From Rhodococcus sp. SGAir0479 (GTDB lineage Bacteria > Actinomycetota > Actinomycetes > Mycobacteriales > Mycobacteriaceae), in assembly GCF_005484805.1 (NCBI RefSeq), contig NZ_CP039432.1, positions 124,001 to 188,000 of the forward strand: a stretch of 64,000 bases of DNA, given 5' to 3'. The notes below the pieces were generated by a model that saw only the letters and a program-made list of their open reading frames with translations, made no database searches and was not told the origin of the DNA. A program made the translations under genes and the position numbers. This document shows, piece after piece, positions 45,086 to 54,410 of the stretch. Position 1 is the first letter of the stretch. Each line of letters starts with the position of its first letter.

Positions 45086-45125
45086 GTGACTCGGATCAGC
45101 GCAGGGTGACTCACATCAGTGCAAC
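45086..45125. repeat. Imperfect 20-bp tandem repeat
   Basis: Two units, GTGACTCGGATCAGCGCAGG and GTGACTCACATCAGTGCAAC, lie head to tail (15 of the first 18 positions identical). They cover the space between two convergent genes and the stop of the DUF3239 gene. Confidence 0.5.
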
Positions 45126-45784
45126 TCGTCGGGAAGCTCCGCGGGGTCGAGCAGCACGAACTGCCTGTCCGACGTGCGGACCTTCTCCGACGCGGGGATG
45201 TTCTTCTTCAGCAGGTTCCACTCGGTGTCGCTGATCCGCGACGTGGCCTGCGTGATGACCTTGGCGTCACGGGTGCCCCACGCGACGGGCATGAAGCTCA
45301 CCATCTGCCACGTCTCGCCCTCGCTCCGCGACGTGCGATCGCCCAGCACGGTCACCGACGGGAGTCGCTTGCCCACGGTGTTGTCCTTGCCCGGGAGCGC
45401 GCGCACCGTGCGGGTCGCGAGCGCGTAGTGCGGTGAGCCGGCTCCGGGCTTCGCGATGTCGAGCAACGCCAGCAGCGTGTAACCCCGTGGGTGGACCTCC
45501 GAGACGACGGCCGGGACGAGGTCGCCCTCGGCGTAGAGGTGGTCGATGCTGCCCACCTTGCGCGGCGTCCAGACCACCATGAACAGTGAGGTCAGCGCGC
45601 ACACCGCGAGGACCACGCCCAGGATGTACGACCACGGCTGGCCCAGCACGAACAACCACGCCGACCCGGCGCCCAGCAGCACCGCCATCAGCGCGGCCGA
45701 CCACTGCAGCCGCCGCAGGTCACCCAGGGTCTCGTTGACGGCCTTGGCGTGAAGCTTGTCGACCGGGAACTCGAAGCGTCGCAC
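45116..45784 (-). CDS. DUF3239 domain-containing membrane protein
   Basis: A 222-residue protein with two N-terminal membrane helices (LMAVLLGAGSAWLFVLG; YILGVVLAVCALTSLFMVVW) and a soluble C-terminal domain (VSEVHPRGYTLLALLDIAK...PVAWGTRDAKVITQATSRISDTEWNLLKKNI). The pattern matches the actinobacterial DUF3239 family; function unknown. It starts 12 bases after the XPB stop and is probably in its operon. Confidence 0.75.
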   Translation of the reverse strand: MRRFEFPVDKLHAKAVNETLGDLRRLQWSAALMAVLLGAGSAWLFVLGQPWSYILGVVLAVCALTSLFMVVWTPRKVGSIDHLYAEGDLVPAVVSEVHPRGYTLLALLDIAKPGAGSPHYALATRTVRALPGKDNTVGKRLPSVTVLGDRTSRSEGETWQMVSFMPVAWGTRDAKVITQATSRISDTEWNLLKKNIPASEKVRTSDRQFVLLDPAELPDELH

Positions 45785-45796
45785 GGGGGAGGTGTC

Positions 45797-47455
45797 CTAT
45801 CCGATGGTGGGGCCGAGCAGGTCGTCGGCGTCCGTGATCCGGTACGCGTAGCCCTGCTCCGCGAGGAAGCGTTGGCGGTGGGCGGCATACTCGGCGTCCA
45901 GCGTGTCCCGAGCGACCACCGAGTAGAAGTGTGCCTGACCACCGTCGTGCTTGGGACGCAGGAGTCGGCCCAGGCGCTGCGCCTCCTCCTGCCGCGAGCC
46001 GAACGTGCCCGACACCTGCACCGCCACCGAGGCCTCGGGGAGGTCGATCGAGAAGTTCGCGACCTTGCTCACCACCAGAGTCTGGATCTCACCGGCCCGG
46101 AACCTGTCGAACAGCGCCTCGCGCTCCTTGTTTCGCGTGGAACCCTGGATCACCGGAGCGTCCAGGGCCGCGCCGAGTTCCTCGAGTTGGTCGAGATACG
46201 CGCCGATGACGAGTGTCGGGGCGTCCGGATGCTTGTCCAGGATCGACTTCACGACCGCGATCTTGGTGTGCGCCGTCGAACACAGCTTGTAGCGCTCGTC
46301 GGGCTCGGCCGTCGCGTACGCCATCCGTTCGGCGTCGGTGAGCGTCACCCGGACCTCGACGCAGTCGGCGGGCGCGATCCAGCCCTGCGCCTCGATGTCC
46401 TTCCACGGCGCGTCGTACCGCTTGGGGCCGATCAGCGAGAAGACGTCGCCCTCGCGCCCGTCCTCCCGGACCAGCGTCGCCGTCAGGCCGAGCCGGCGGC
46501 GGGACTGCAGGTCCGCGGTCATCCGGAACACCGGGGCGGGCAGCAGGTGCACCTCGTCGTAGATCACCAGGCCCCAGTCGCGCGAGTCGAACAGTTCGAG
46601 ATGCTTGTACTCGCCCTTCGACTTGCGGGTGATCACCTGGTAGGTGGCGATGGTGACGGGGCGGATCTCCTTCTTCTCGCCCGAGTACTCGCCGATCTCC
46701 TCCTCGGTGAGTGAGGTGCGCGCGATCAGTTCCCGCTTCCACTGCCGGCCGGCGACGGTGTTGGTGACGAGGATCAGCGTGGTCGCCTTGGCCTTGGCCA
46801 TCGCGGCCGCCCCCACCATGGTCTTGCCGGCGCCGCAGGGCAGCACCACGACACCCGAGCCGCCGGCCCAGAACGAGTCGGCCGCCATCTCCTGGTAGTC
46901 GCGCAGCTGCCAGTGCCCCTCCTCGAACGCGAGGTCGATGGGGTGCGCCTCGCCGTCGACGTACCCGGCGAGGTCCTCGGCGGGCCAGCCGATCTTGAGC
47001 AGCATCTGCTTGAGGTGCCCGCGCTCGCTGGGGTGCACGATCACGGTGTCGTCGTCGATCTTGGCCCCGAGCATGGGCGCGATCTTCTTGTGCCGCATCA
47101 CCTCGGTGAGCACGGCCCGGTCGAGGCTGACGAGCGTGAGGCCGTGGGCGGGGCTCTTGACCAGCTGCAGCCGTCCGTAGCGGGCCATGGTGTCGACGAT
47201 GTCGACCAGCAGCGGTTGCGGCACCGCGAAGCGGGAGAAGTTCACGAGGGCGTCGACGACCTGTTCGGCGTCGTGCCCGGCGGCGCGCGCGTTCCACAGT
47301 GCGAGCGGGGTGATCCGGTAGGTGTGCACGTGCTCGGGGGCGCGCTCGAGCTCGGCGAAGGGAGCGATGGCCTGCCGTGCCTCGTCGGCGCGCTCGTGAT
47401 CGACCTCGAGCAGCAGGGTCTTGTCGGACTGGACGATCAGCGGGCCGTCGGTCAC
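45797..47455 (-). CDS. XPB/ERCC3-family DNA repair helicase
   Basis: A 552-residue SF2 helicase. The N-terminal damage-recognition-like region runs to about 180, then Walker A LPCGAGKT, box II IYDEVHLL, GLTATLVREDG, and C-terminal motifs VSKVANFSIDLPEA and QRLGRLLRPK. Homologous to M. tuberculosis Rv0861c and eukaryotic XPB: a 3'-5' helicase thought to act in nucleotide excision repair. GTG 47455 with AGGAG. Lies near a partner gene, the helicase-associated protein at 48222. Confidence 0.92.
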   Translation of the reverse strand: MTDGPLIVQSDKTLLLEVDHERADEARQAIAPFAELERAPEHVHTYRITPLALWNARAAGHDAEQVVDALVNFSRFAVPQPLLVDIVDTMARYGRLQLVKSPAHGLTLVSLDRAVLTEVMRHKKIAPMLGAKIDDDTVIVHPSERGHLKQMLLKIGWPAEDLAGYVDGEAHPIDLAFEEGHWQLRDYQEMAADSFWAGGSGVVVLPCGAGKTMVGAAAMAKAKATTLILVTNTVAGRQWKRELIARTSLTEEEIGEYSGEKKEIRPVTIATYQVITRKSKGEYKHLELFDSRDWGLVIYDEVHLLPAPVFRMTADLQSRRRLGLTATLVREDGREGDVFSLIGPKRYDAPWKDIEAQGWIAPADCVEVRVTLTDAERMAYATAEPDERYKLCSTAHTKIAVVKSILDKHPDAPTLVIGAYLDQLEELGAALDAPVIQGSTRNKEREALFDRFRAGEIQTLVVSKVANFSIDLPEASVAVQVSGTFGSRQEEAQRLGRLLRPKHDGGQAHFYSVVARDTLDAEYAAHRQRFLAEQGYAYRITDADDLLGPTIG

Positions 47456-47541
47456 GTGCGTCTCCTCGCAATCGGTAACCAGACCATTGTCCAGACGACG
47501 GCGACGTCCCGCCACGCGGTGAGTGCGCCGACAGCGAACGT

Positions 47542-47579
47542 GGGGGACCCCGCCGGGGACCGGGGCGGGCCCCCCACGA
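47542..47579 (-). terminator. GC-rich hairpin after the small-gene operon
   Basis: GTGGGGG (47542-47548) pairs with CCCCCAC (47573-47579) with further partial pairing inside. It follows the stop of the 53-aa gene at 47585 on the minus strand and precedes XPB. Likely a terminator or attenuator. Confidence 0.5.
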
Positions 47580-47584
47580 CCGCG

Positions 47585-47746
47585 TCAGCGCATGGTGAGG
47601 GATTTCTTGGTATCCATCACCTGCATGAGCGCCTCGGAAATTCCGGCGCGATAGCCGACATCCCTTTCGGTGAGTCCGGCGTTGGTGTCGAGTTCGTTTT
47701 CCAGTCTCGCCTGAATTCTGTCCAGTGCGAGCAGGGTGCGCTTCAC
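47585..47746 (-). CDS. Small hypothetical protein (53 aa), third gene of a small-gene operon
   Basis: GTG start overlapping the stop of the preceding gene by 4 bases (GTGA). MKRTLLALDRIQARLENEL is an amphipathic helix, followed by DVGYRAGISEALMQVMDTKKS, a second helix. Soluble, helical hairpin-like; no family recognised. The overlap and codon-like composition support translation. Confidence 0.5.
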   Translation of the reverse strand: MKRTLLALDRIQARLENELDTNAGLTERDVGYRAGISEALMQVMDTKKSLTMR

Positions 47747-47979
47747 AGTTCGGTCCTCGTCATTTTCTGCGCGATATTTTCGGGGGTGGCAGGACTCGTC
47801 GGAATTCCGGAATGCTGCGCGCGTTCGTCGAGGACGAAGATCTTCGCCGACGTGATCCCGGATCGAAACCCGTCGGACCGGGGTGCGGGCAACGTTCCGC
47901 CGGGGAGCAGTCGGTCCAGTTTGCGGTGGAGTTGGTCCAGGACATCGGGAGTCGCGGGCGCGACCGACGGGCGGGTCAT
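47743..47979 (-). CDS. Small hypothetical protein (78 aa), second gene of a small-gene operon
   Basis: ATG at 47979, 11 bases after the stop of the 41-aa gene. N-terminal helix TPDVLDQLHRKLDRLLPGG, then a Ser/Pro-rich turn, SGITSAKIFVLDERAQHSG, and a polar tail. No membrane segment. No family recognised. Ends in a 4-base overlap with the 53-aa gene. Confidence 0.5.
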   Translation of the reverse strand: MTRPSVAPATPDVLDQLHRKLDRLLPGGTLPAPRSDGFRSGITSAKIFVLDERAQHSGIPTSPATPENIAQKMTRTEL

Positions 47980-47990
47980 GGCTCGTCCGC

Positions 47991-48116
47991 TCAGTGGCGC
48001 TTGCGCTTCTTGATCAACTCGCCCACCTCCGCGGCGCGCTCCCTTTTCTCCGCGCGCTTTTCCTTGATGGACTGCGCGGACTTTTTCAGACTCTTGCCAG
48101 GTTTTCGCTCGGCCAT
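47991..48116 (-). CDS. Very small basic protein (41 aa), first gene of a small-gene operon
   Basis: ATG at 48116 preceded by AGGAG. MAERKPGKSLKKSAQSIKEK and so on to KKRKRH: 17 of 41 residues are Lys, Arg or His, with Glu spaced to form a charged helix. It could bind nucleic acid. Not recognised as a ribosomal protein. Base composition of this stretch is visibly less GC-rich than its neighbours. Confidence 0.55.
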   Translation of the reverse strand: MAERKPGKSLKKSAQSIKEKRAEKRERAAEVGELIKKRKRH

Positions 48117-48221
48117 TGTCGCTCCTGAATTCGAAGTGGCAATCACTCGATCGAGACCATAGCCCATTTCCAGGAAAAAGCCAGTCGCGCAGTTCGCGGC
48201 CCGGTTTCCCGTGCGCGCTCG

Positions 48222-50525
48222 TCAGTCCGCGAGCGCAACCGACGTGATCCGGTGGAGCGTGAAGCGCCGCACCTCGCCGGTCGCGGGATCGAGCGCGTCC
48301 AGCTGACCGCCGCCGACGCTGACCGGTTGCACGATGCGGTGCGACGCGACGCCCTGGGCGTCGACGTAGCCGATCGTGACCGACCGCTGCACCTGGGCGG
48401 CGGTCTGCAGGAGCGTCATGGTCGCGGCCGTCGACGCGCGGCTGCCGTCGCTGCGCAATCCGACCCCGGTGGACGCGGCCGCCCGATCGCCGGCGCGCAG
48501 CGACCGCACCAGCGTCGCGAGCTGCTCGTCGGTGGGCACCGCGGGTGTCCGGAGCCGCGGGACCCGGGCGGCGGGGACCCGCGCTCCGCGCGGTCGCAGG
48601 TCCACGATGGCGCCCGTCGAATCCTCCCCGGCCGGCGCGAAACCCGCGGCCCGCAGCTCGGACAGCACCTCCTTGAGCGGTGCCTGGGAGATCACGACGG
48701 TGGGCGCCAGGGCCCGCAGCGCCAGCTGATCGGCGACCGGCGAGGACAACACCTCCGCGAGCAGCGCCGGGTCCTCGCAGCGGACGAACGACGCGGCCAC
48801 GCCGGCCCGGAGCCGACCGTGCCGGCGCGCGACGTCGTCGATCAGGTAGGTCAGCGACTGCGGGACGGAGGTCTTGGAGCGGGTCGCGAACAAGGTCTGC
48901 AGCTCCGACGCGGTGAGCCCGGCGTCCAGGGCACGGCGAATACTGGCCTCGCTGATCCGGTACATCGACGCGGCACCGGCCGACTCGATGTCGGCGACGA
49001 GCGTGATCTGCTCGAGCAGGTCCGGGATCAACGGGCCGGGCGCGACGACGGTGAGGTCCGCCTGCACCAGGACGTAGTCGATCGGTGCGGGCAGCGCCGC
49101 ATCCATCTCGGCCTCGGGGTCGCCGCCGTGCAGCAGCGCCTTGCCGGGGGAGCTGAGCACACCGTGGGCGACCAACCCCAGTGCCCGCGCCTCGTCGAGG
49201 GTGCGGGCGACGACACGCGGACCCAGCCGGCCCGCCCAGCGCGGCCGCCGCCACGCCAACAGCCGGCTGGCCTCGTCCGCGGACACCGATCTCCCGGTGC
49301 CCGCCTCGGCGAGCAGTTCGAGCAGCAGTCGGCGCTCCTGCGGGGCGCCCGGGGCGCGCACCTCCTCCGACAGCGCCGAGATCGGCTTGTCGGCGGCGTC
49401 GCGGCTGCCGATGATCCACGGCCGCCGCGGCAGCGACAACCATGCCCCGGCCACCGTGGCCCACCGCCGGGCCGTCCCGGAGTTGAGCCAGCCGTCGACC
49501 GCGACCGTGGGCGCCCAGTAGTCGTCGACGTCCGTCAACGGCGCCGGATCGGGGATCCCGCTCGCGATCAGGCCGGCGGCGGCCAGCAGCTCGAGCACCA
49601 GCGCCACCCGTGCCTCGTCGACGCCGACGGCCTTCGACAGCCGTCGCAGTTCACGCACCCCCAGCCCCCCGGCCTTCAGAGCGGGTGCCGGGGCGTCGCC
49701 GAGCGCGGCGACGAGGTCCTCACAGTGCCGGACGAGTTCGAGGGCCTCGCCGGCAGCGGCGGCATTGACGTCGGCGACCTTCTGCTTGCGGCCGGACAGT
49801 GTCGGCGGGACGGGGGAGGCCGGGTCGTGTACCGCCTCGCCGCGCAGCACCTGGCCCACCTGCGCGGGCAGCTCGACGGTCTCGGCGTCGATCCAGTGCA
49901 ACAGTCCTCGCGCGAGCAAACGTTGGACCGGGCGCTCGGGCGGCGTGCCGGGCGCGGCGTCGCGAGTGCGGCCGATCGGCGACGAGCGGGCCAGTGTGGT
50001 CAGCAGGTCGCGCTCGTTCGGCTCGATCGTGTCGAGGGCGGCGCGGATCTCCTCCTCCGTCAGCCCCTCCGACTCGGTGTGCCCGCGTCCGACCCGCCAT
50101 GGAATCGCCTCTGCCGCGGCCCGGACGACGCGCAGACGGTCGTCGTCGCCCCAGACGAGGGCGAGGCTGCGGAGGTGCGCGAGCGCCTTGCCCAGCGCGC
50201 GGGCGGGCACCCGGTCTGCGAACGCCTCGTCCAGGTGACGGCGGGCGACGGGCATCCGGTCGGCCTGCTCCAGAACGAGAATTTCGAGCACCCCGAATTC
50301 GAGGGTGTCGAGGGTATCGGCGGCACGCATCACCGACGCGCGCTGCTCGGCCCGTCCGGCCAGCACGGCGCACGTCGCCGGCGGCGGAACCGCCAGGTCG
50401 GGGCGCAGCCGCAGCAGCTCGGTGAGGTCGGCGTCCTTGCGGGCGCTCAACCAGTCGGTCAGCGTCGGCGTCACCACCGGGTCCGCGGCTTCGGCGGCGT
50501 CCTCGGTGCCATGAGTAGAGGTCAT
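48222..50525 (-). CDS. Helicase-associated domain protein (Rv0862c-like, XPB partner)
   Basis: A 767-residue protein. It starts with winged-helix-like repeats (PTLTDWLSARKDADLTELLRLRPDLAVP), continues with several helical modules including IDYVLVQADLTVVAPGPL, and ends with a WYL-like strand block (VTIGYVDAQGVASHRIVQPVSV...RRFTLHRITSVAL). It follows the M. tuberculosis Rv0862c layout, next to XPB in both organisms. No helicase motor motifs, so it is a regulatory or DNA-contacting partner. Divergent from the 62-aa gene. Confidence 0.82.
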   Translation of the reverse strand: MTSTHGTEDAAEAADPVVTPTLTDWLSARKDADLTELLRLRPDLAVPPPATCAVLAGRAEQRASVMRAADTLDTLEFGVLEILVLEQADRMPVARRHLDEAFADRVPARALGKALAHLRSLALVWGDDDRLRVVRAAAEAIPWRVGRGHTESEGLTEEEIRAALDTIEPNERDLLTTLARSSPIGRTRDAAPGTPPERPVQRLLARGLLHWIDAETVELPAQVGQVLRGEAVHDPASPVPPTLSGRKQKVADVNAAAAGEALELVRHCEDLVAALGDAPAPALKAGGLGVRELRRLSKAVGVDEARVALVLELLAAAGLIASGIPDPAPLTDVDDYWAPTVAVDGWLNSGTARRWATVAGAWLSLPRRPWIIGSRDAADKPISALSEEVRAPGAPQERRLLLELLAEAGTGRSVSADEASRLLAWRRPRWAGRLGPRVVARTLDEARALGLVAHGVLSSPGKALLHGGDPEAEMDAALPAPIDYVLVQADLTVVAPGPLIPDLLEQITLVADIESAGAASMYRISEASIRRALDAGLTASELQTLFATRSKTSVPQSLTYLIDDVARRHGRLRAGVAASFVRCEDPALLAEVLSSPVADQLALRALAPTVVISQAPLKEVLSELRAAGFAPAGEDSTGAIVDLRPRGARVPAARVPRLRTPAVPTDEQLATLVRSLRAGDRAAASTGVGLRSDGSRASTAATMTLLQTAAQVQRSVTIGYVDAQGVASHRIVQPVSVGGGQLDALDPATGEVRRFTLHRITSVALAD

Positions 50526-50585
50526 CGCCTATGAGATTAGTGACCTGGGCTGTACCGCGGCGCTTGCTCCTGCCAAGATGGGCGC

Positions 50586-50774
50586 GTGGCTAACAATTCG
50601 AAGAAGCGCTATGTCGATCCAGGGTGGCCGGAGACCGCGGACGGAGATCACGCGGTGACCGAGCTGTCGTCCAGCCGGGCGGGCAATCTGTCCCCCTTCG
50701 GTGAGGAGACCGAGTTCCCGCTTCCGGTGGACTCGCTGCCCTACGTGCACCCGCACACCGTGATCAACCGCTGA
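50586..50774 (+). CDS. Conserved small hypothetical protein (62 aa)
   Basis: GTG start; MANNSKKRYVDPGWPE, ending ETEFPLPVDSLPYVHPHTVINR. Acidic, low-hydrophobic, probably soluble. A small gene divergent from the helicase-associated protein also exists in mycobacteria at this place (Rv0863 region). Function unknown. Closed by a strong terminator. Confidence 0.65.
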   Translation: MANNSKKRYVDPGWPETADGDHAVTELSSSRAGNLSPFGEETEFPLPVDSLPYVHPHTVINR

Positions 50775-50788
50775 CGCATACGCACAGA

Positions 50789-50823
50789 AGAAGGGCCCCT
50801 TGCCGATGGCGAGGGGCCCTTCT
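50789..50823. terminator. Bidirectional terminator between the 62-aa gene and rpfA
   Basis: AGAAGGGCCCCT (50789-50800) pairs with 50812-50823, extended by a GCC/GGC inner stem and a GAT loop: about 16 bp. It ends in TTCT on the plus strand and serves two convergent genes. Confidence 0.8.
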
Positions 50824-50840
50824 CGTGTGCTGGGGAACGC

Positions 50841-51908
<1,068 letters not shown>

Positions 51909-51911
51909 TTA

Positions 51912-51927
51912 TGTGATGGAGATCACA
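51912..51927. promoter_or_regulatory. CRP (cAMP receptor protein) site in the rpfA promoter region
   Basis: TGTGA-TGGAGA-TCACA is a perfect match to the CRP consensus TGTGA-N6-TCACA. It is about 190 bases upstream of the riboswitch and 37 bases beyond the stop of the YccF gene, so rpfA is the only sensible target. CRP control of rpfA is established in M. tuberculosis. Confidence 0.8.
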
Positions 51928-51963
51928 CGTATACACCGGGGTGTGTCTCAGATTTCGGAACGC

Positions 51964-52359
51964 TCAGGCGGGAGCCCACTGGGCCCGGTCGACGTCGACG
52001 ATCTCCTTGCCGAGCGGCAGCAGCGACACCGGAATCATCTTCAGGTTCGCGACCGCCAGCGGGATGCCGATGATGGTGACGGCCATGAGGACCGCGGACA
52101 CGAGGTGGCCCAGGGCGAGCCAGATCCCCGCCAGGAGCAACCAGATGACGTTGCCGATCAGCGACATGACACCCGCGGTCGGCTTGTCGACGACCGTCTT
52201 CCCGAACGGCCACAGCGCGTACAGGCCGATCCGGAAGGACGCGATCCCGAACGGGATCGTGATGACGAGGATGCACATGACGAGCCCGGCCACGAAGTAG
52301 CCCAGGGCCAGCCACAGGCCGCCGAAGATCAGCCAGATGATGTTCAGCAGGATCCTCAT
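51964..52359 (-). CDS. YccF-family inner membrane protein
   Basis: A 131-residue protein made of two similar halves, each with a membrane segment and the YccF motif (NIIWLIFGGLWLALGYFVAG...ITIPFGIASFRIG and NVIWLLLAGIWLALGHLVSA...IIGIPLAVANLKM). AAAGGGA precedes the ATG. Corresponds to Rv0870c in the syntenic mycobacterial segment. Function unknown. Confidence 0.85.
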   Translation of the reverse strand: MRILLNIIWLIFGGLWLALGYFVAGLVMCILVITIPFGIASFRIGLYALWPFGKTVVDKPTAGVMSLIGNVIWLLLAGIWLALGHLVSAVLMAVTIIGIPLAVANLKMIPVSLLPLGKEIVDVDRAQWAPA

Positions 52360-52370
52360 GACCGTCCCTT

Positions 52371-52610
52371 TCAGCGGCTCCGGCGGCCGGAGCGCAGAGC
52401 GTATGCGATGGCCAGGACGAAACCGAGCGGGCACGCCAGCGTCAGCAGGTACAGGACCAGGCCCGGATCACCCTCGGACAGGGAGTGGACGAAGAAGATG
52501 ACCACGATCGCGGCGATGCCGACCAGGAAGCTGACGACTGCCGCATAGAACAGTCCCTTGCCGGTGTGAGGGGAGGCGCCGGTGCCGTGGGGGTGGGGTT
52601 CGTTCGTCAC
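52371..52610 (-). CDS. Small two-span membrane protein (79 aa)
   Basis: Hydrophilic head, then GLFYAAVVSFLVGIAAIVVIFFV and GLVLYLLTLACPLGFVLAIAYAL. Neither candidate start has a Shine-Dalgarno. GTG at 52610 follows a TACCGT hexamer by 6 bases and may be leaderless; GTG at 52628 would add six residues. It precedes the YccF gene by 11 bases and is probably co-transcribed. No family recognised. Confidence 0.6.
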   Translation of the reverse strand: MTNEPHPHGTGASPHTGKGLFYAAVVSFLVGIAAIVVIFFVHSLSEGDPGLVLYLLTLACPLGFVLAIAYALRSGRRSR

Positions 52611-52697
52611 AACACCACGGTAGGCCACGGCCCGGTCGACGATGTCGGGCTGCTCGGCTTCCGTCCGGAATCGACCCGAACGGGCACGTTGGGCCGG

Positions 52698-53816
52698 CTA
52701 CCCGAGCAGCGCGGCGATGTGCTCCGGCACCTCGCTCGACGACGGGTCGACCGCCGTCTCGGCCCAGTCGCCGCCCGTCGCCTTGTACAACCGGCCGCCG
52801 TCCACGATCCACAGGGTGTCCGTGGACGAATCCCACTCGTACCGGGCGGCCGAGGTGGACCGAATGCGAGCCACCGCCTCGCCGTCCGCATCGAAGATCG
52901 CGATTGCGGGCTGTGACGTGCCGGACGGCATCACCAGGGCCGCCGAGTACGAAGCCGACGGTGACTGCTTCTCCACACCCAGCGCGGTGTCCGCTTCGAC
53001 GGTGGTGGTCGTCGTGGGCGCGGCCGTCGTCGTGGTGGTGGGCGCCGGGCGCGTCGACGTCGTGGAAGAGGGCGCCGCCGACGTGGTCGAGGACGTCGAG
53101 GTCGAGCTCGGAGTCGTGGGGGTGGTTGTGGTGCTGGAGGTACTCGGTGCGGCGGCAGTGGTCGTGGTCGGCGGAGTCGGAGATGTCGTCGAGGTGGCGG
53201 TGATTTCCGGCGCCGCTGTGCCTCGGGCGTTCAGCGCATTCGCCTCGAGGGCGGTGGTGGCGCTGGATGCTCCGGAGACACATCCCAGGCTGAACTGGAA
53301 CCTGTAGCGGTAGACGACCGCTCCACGCCAGGCGGGCCCCTCTTCTCCGGTGTAGCGGTTGACGGTGTGGATCTCGACCGTCAAATTGCGGCTACCTTTG
53401 TCGATGTCGTAGTTGGCGTCGTCCCAGTCGATGTCGTCGGTGACCTGCTCGCCCTCGGCGATATTCTCGGCTTTGTTCATCCACGAGAACGTCCAGCTCC
53501 CGTCGTCCAGCTTCACATAGACCTTGTAGCTGTAGGCGGGGCCGAGGTGTGTCCAGCTCAGGCGGCAGAAGTAGAAGCCGTACGGTCCTTGGGTTCTGTA
53601 GGTCGGTTCCGAGATTGCCGGCAGCACGTCGGGACTGACGACCAGGCGGCCGCTGGTCGCGGTGTTGCCGGTGTCCTGCCAGGCGGCGCTCGTGTCGCTG
53701 ATCTGCGTAACCCCGAGCACTGTGAGGGCGACAGCGCTCATGCCGAGCGCGGCGCGGACGAATCGCGACAGCCGGAACCCGTTCCGACGCGAAGGGCGAG
53801 GTGCGTCGGGGCTCAC
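52698..53816 (-). CDS. SipW-type signal peptide protein with Thr/Ser-rich stalk
   Basis: A 372-residue exported protein, last gene of the SipW-type operon. Signal segment about 20-45 ends AAWQDTGNTATSG, the AxW-x-D-[ST] type cleavage context of TasA/CalY proteins. Then a beta-rich domain with two Cys (about 60-185), a Thr/Ser/Pro stalk of about 90 residues, and a C-terminal strand-rich module (AIAIFDADGEAVARIRS...YEWDSSTDTLWIVDGG). It looks like a surface-displayed adhesin or scaffold. Overlaps the preceding peptidase gene by 4 bases. Confidence 0.75.
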   Translation of the reverse strand: MSPDAPRPSRRNGFRLSRFVRAALGMSAVALTVLGVTQISDTSAAWQDTGNTATSGRLVVSPDVLPAISEPTYRTQGPYGFYFCRLSWTHLGPAYSYKVYVKLDDGSWTFSWMNKAENIAEGEQVTDDIDWDDANYDIDKGSRNLTVEIHTVNRYTGEEGPAWRGAVVYRYRFQFSLGCVSGASSATTALEANALNARGTAAPEITATSTTSPTPPTTTTAAAPSTSSTTTTPTTPSSTSTSSTTSAAPSSTTSTRPAPTTTTTAAPTTTTTVEADTALGVEKQSPSASYSAALVMPSGTSQPAIAIFDADGEAVARIRSTSAARYEWDSSTDTLWIVDGGRLYKATGGDWAETAVDPSSSEVPEHIAALLG

Positions 53817-54403
53817 GGCGTCGGGACCTTTCCCTCACAGGAACTGTCGTGGGGCTCCTCGGCGGAACGCGGGAGCGCTTCGTCCTCGCGGCGACCCGCC
53901 GGTCGCGCCACGAGCACGAGTAGCGCTCCGACGAGTGCGCCGCCGAGGAAGACCGCGGTGGAACTGGTCAGCCACGCCGCGCCGTAGCCGAGGCCGGGCG
54001 CGCTCCAGAACACCCGGTCGGCCTCGGTGATGAGGTACGGCTCCACATCCGGTTCGGCGTTCGCGTCACCCTTCAGTGTGACAGCGAAGATATCCGCCCC
54101 CTGTGGCTCGAGTGCGTACAGCCGGTGCGTGATTCGCGTGCCGTCCGCGTTCTCGACGCTGACGATGTCGCCCACCGACAACTCGGACGCGGGGACCGTG
54201 TGTGCGAGCGCGAGCGACCCCGTGGAGACGGCGGGGGCCATCGATCCCGATCGGAAGATGAGGGGCTTGATGTCGAACAGCAGCGTCGCGACGGTCGCGA
54301 CGATGCAGACGACGCCCGCGATGGCGCCGACCGTGAGCGCCACTTCGCGAACCTTGCGAGCGGTGGACGGCGCGGGGGTGTCGAACGTGGTGTTTGCGAA
54401 CAT
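53813..54403 (-). CDS. Signal peptidase I of the SipW (Ser/His) type, copy 2
   Basis: A 196-residue membrane peptidase. TM1 about 20-43, catalytic Ser54 in RSGSMAP, and His93 in RITHR where Gram-negative enzymes have Lys. The conserved KGDAN is at 111-115 and a C-terminal TM about 142-165. The Ser/His dyad marks the ER/SipW subclass, which processes TasA-like substrates in Bacillus. GAGG precedes the ATG. It sits between two substrate genes. Confidence 0.85.
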   Translation of the reverse strand: MFANTTFDTPAPSTARKVREVALTVGAIAGVVCIVATVATLLFDIKPLIFRSGSMAPAVSTGSLALAHTVPASELSVGDIVSVENADGTRITHRLYALEPQGADIFAVTLKGDANAEPDVEPYLITEADRVFWSAPGLGYGAAWLTSSTAVFLGGALVGALLVLVARPAGRREDEALPRSAEEPHDSSCEGKVPTP

Positions 54404-54410
54404 GTCTGCC

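Noticed and set aside
45086-45125. Tandem repeat as the start of a CRISPR array
   Set aside because: Only two adjoining units without spacers, and no cas gene in the window.
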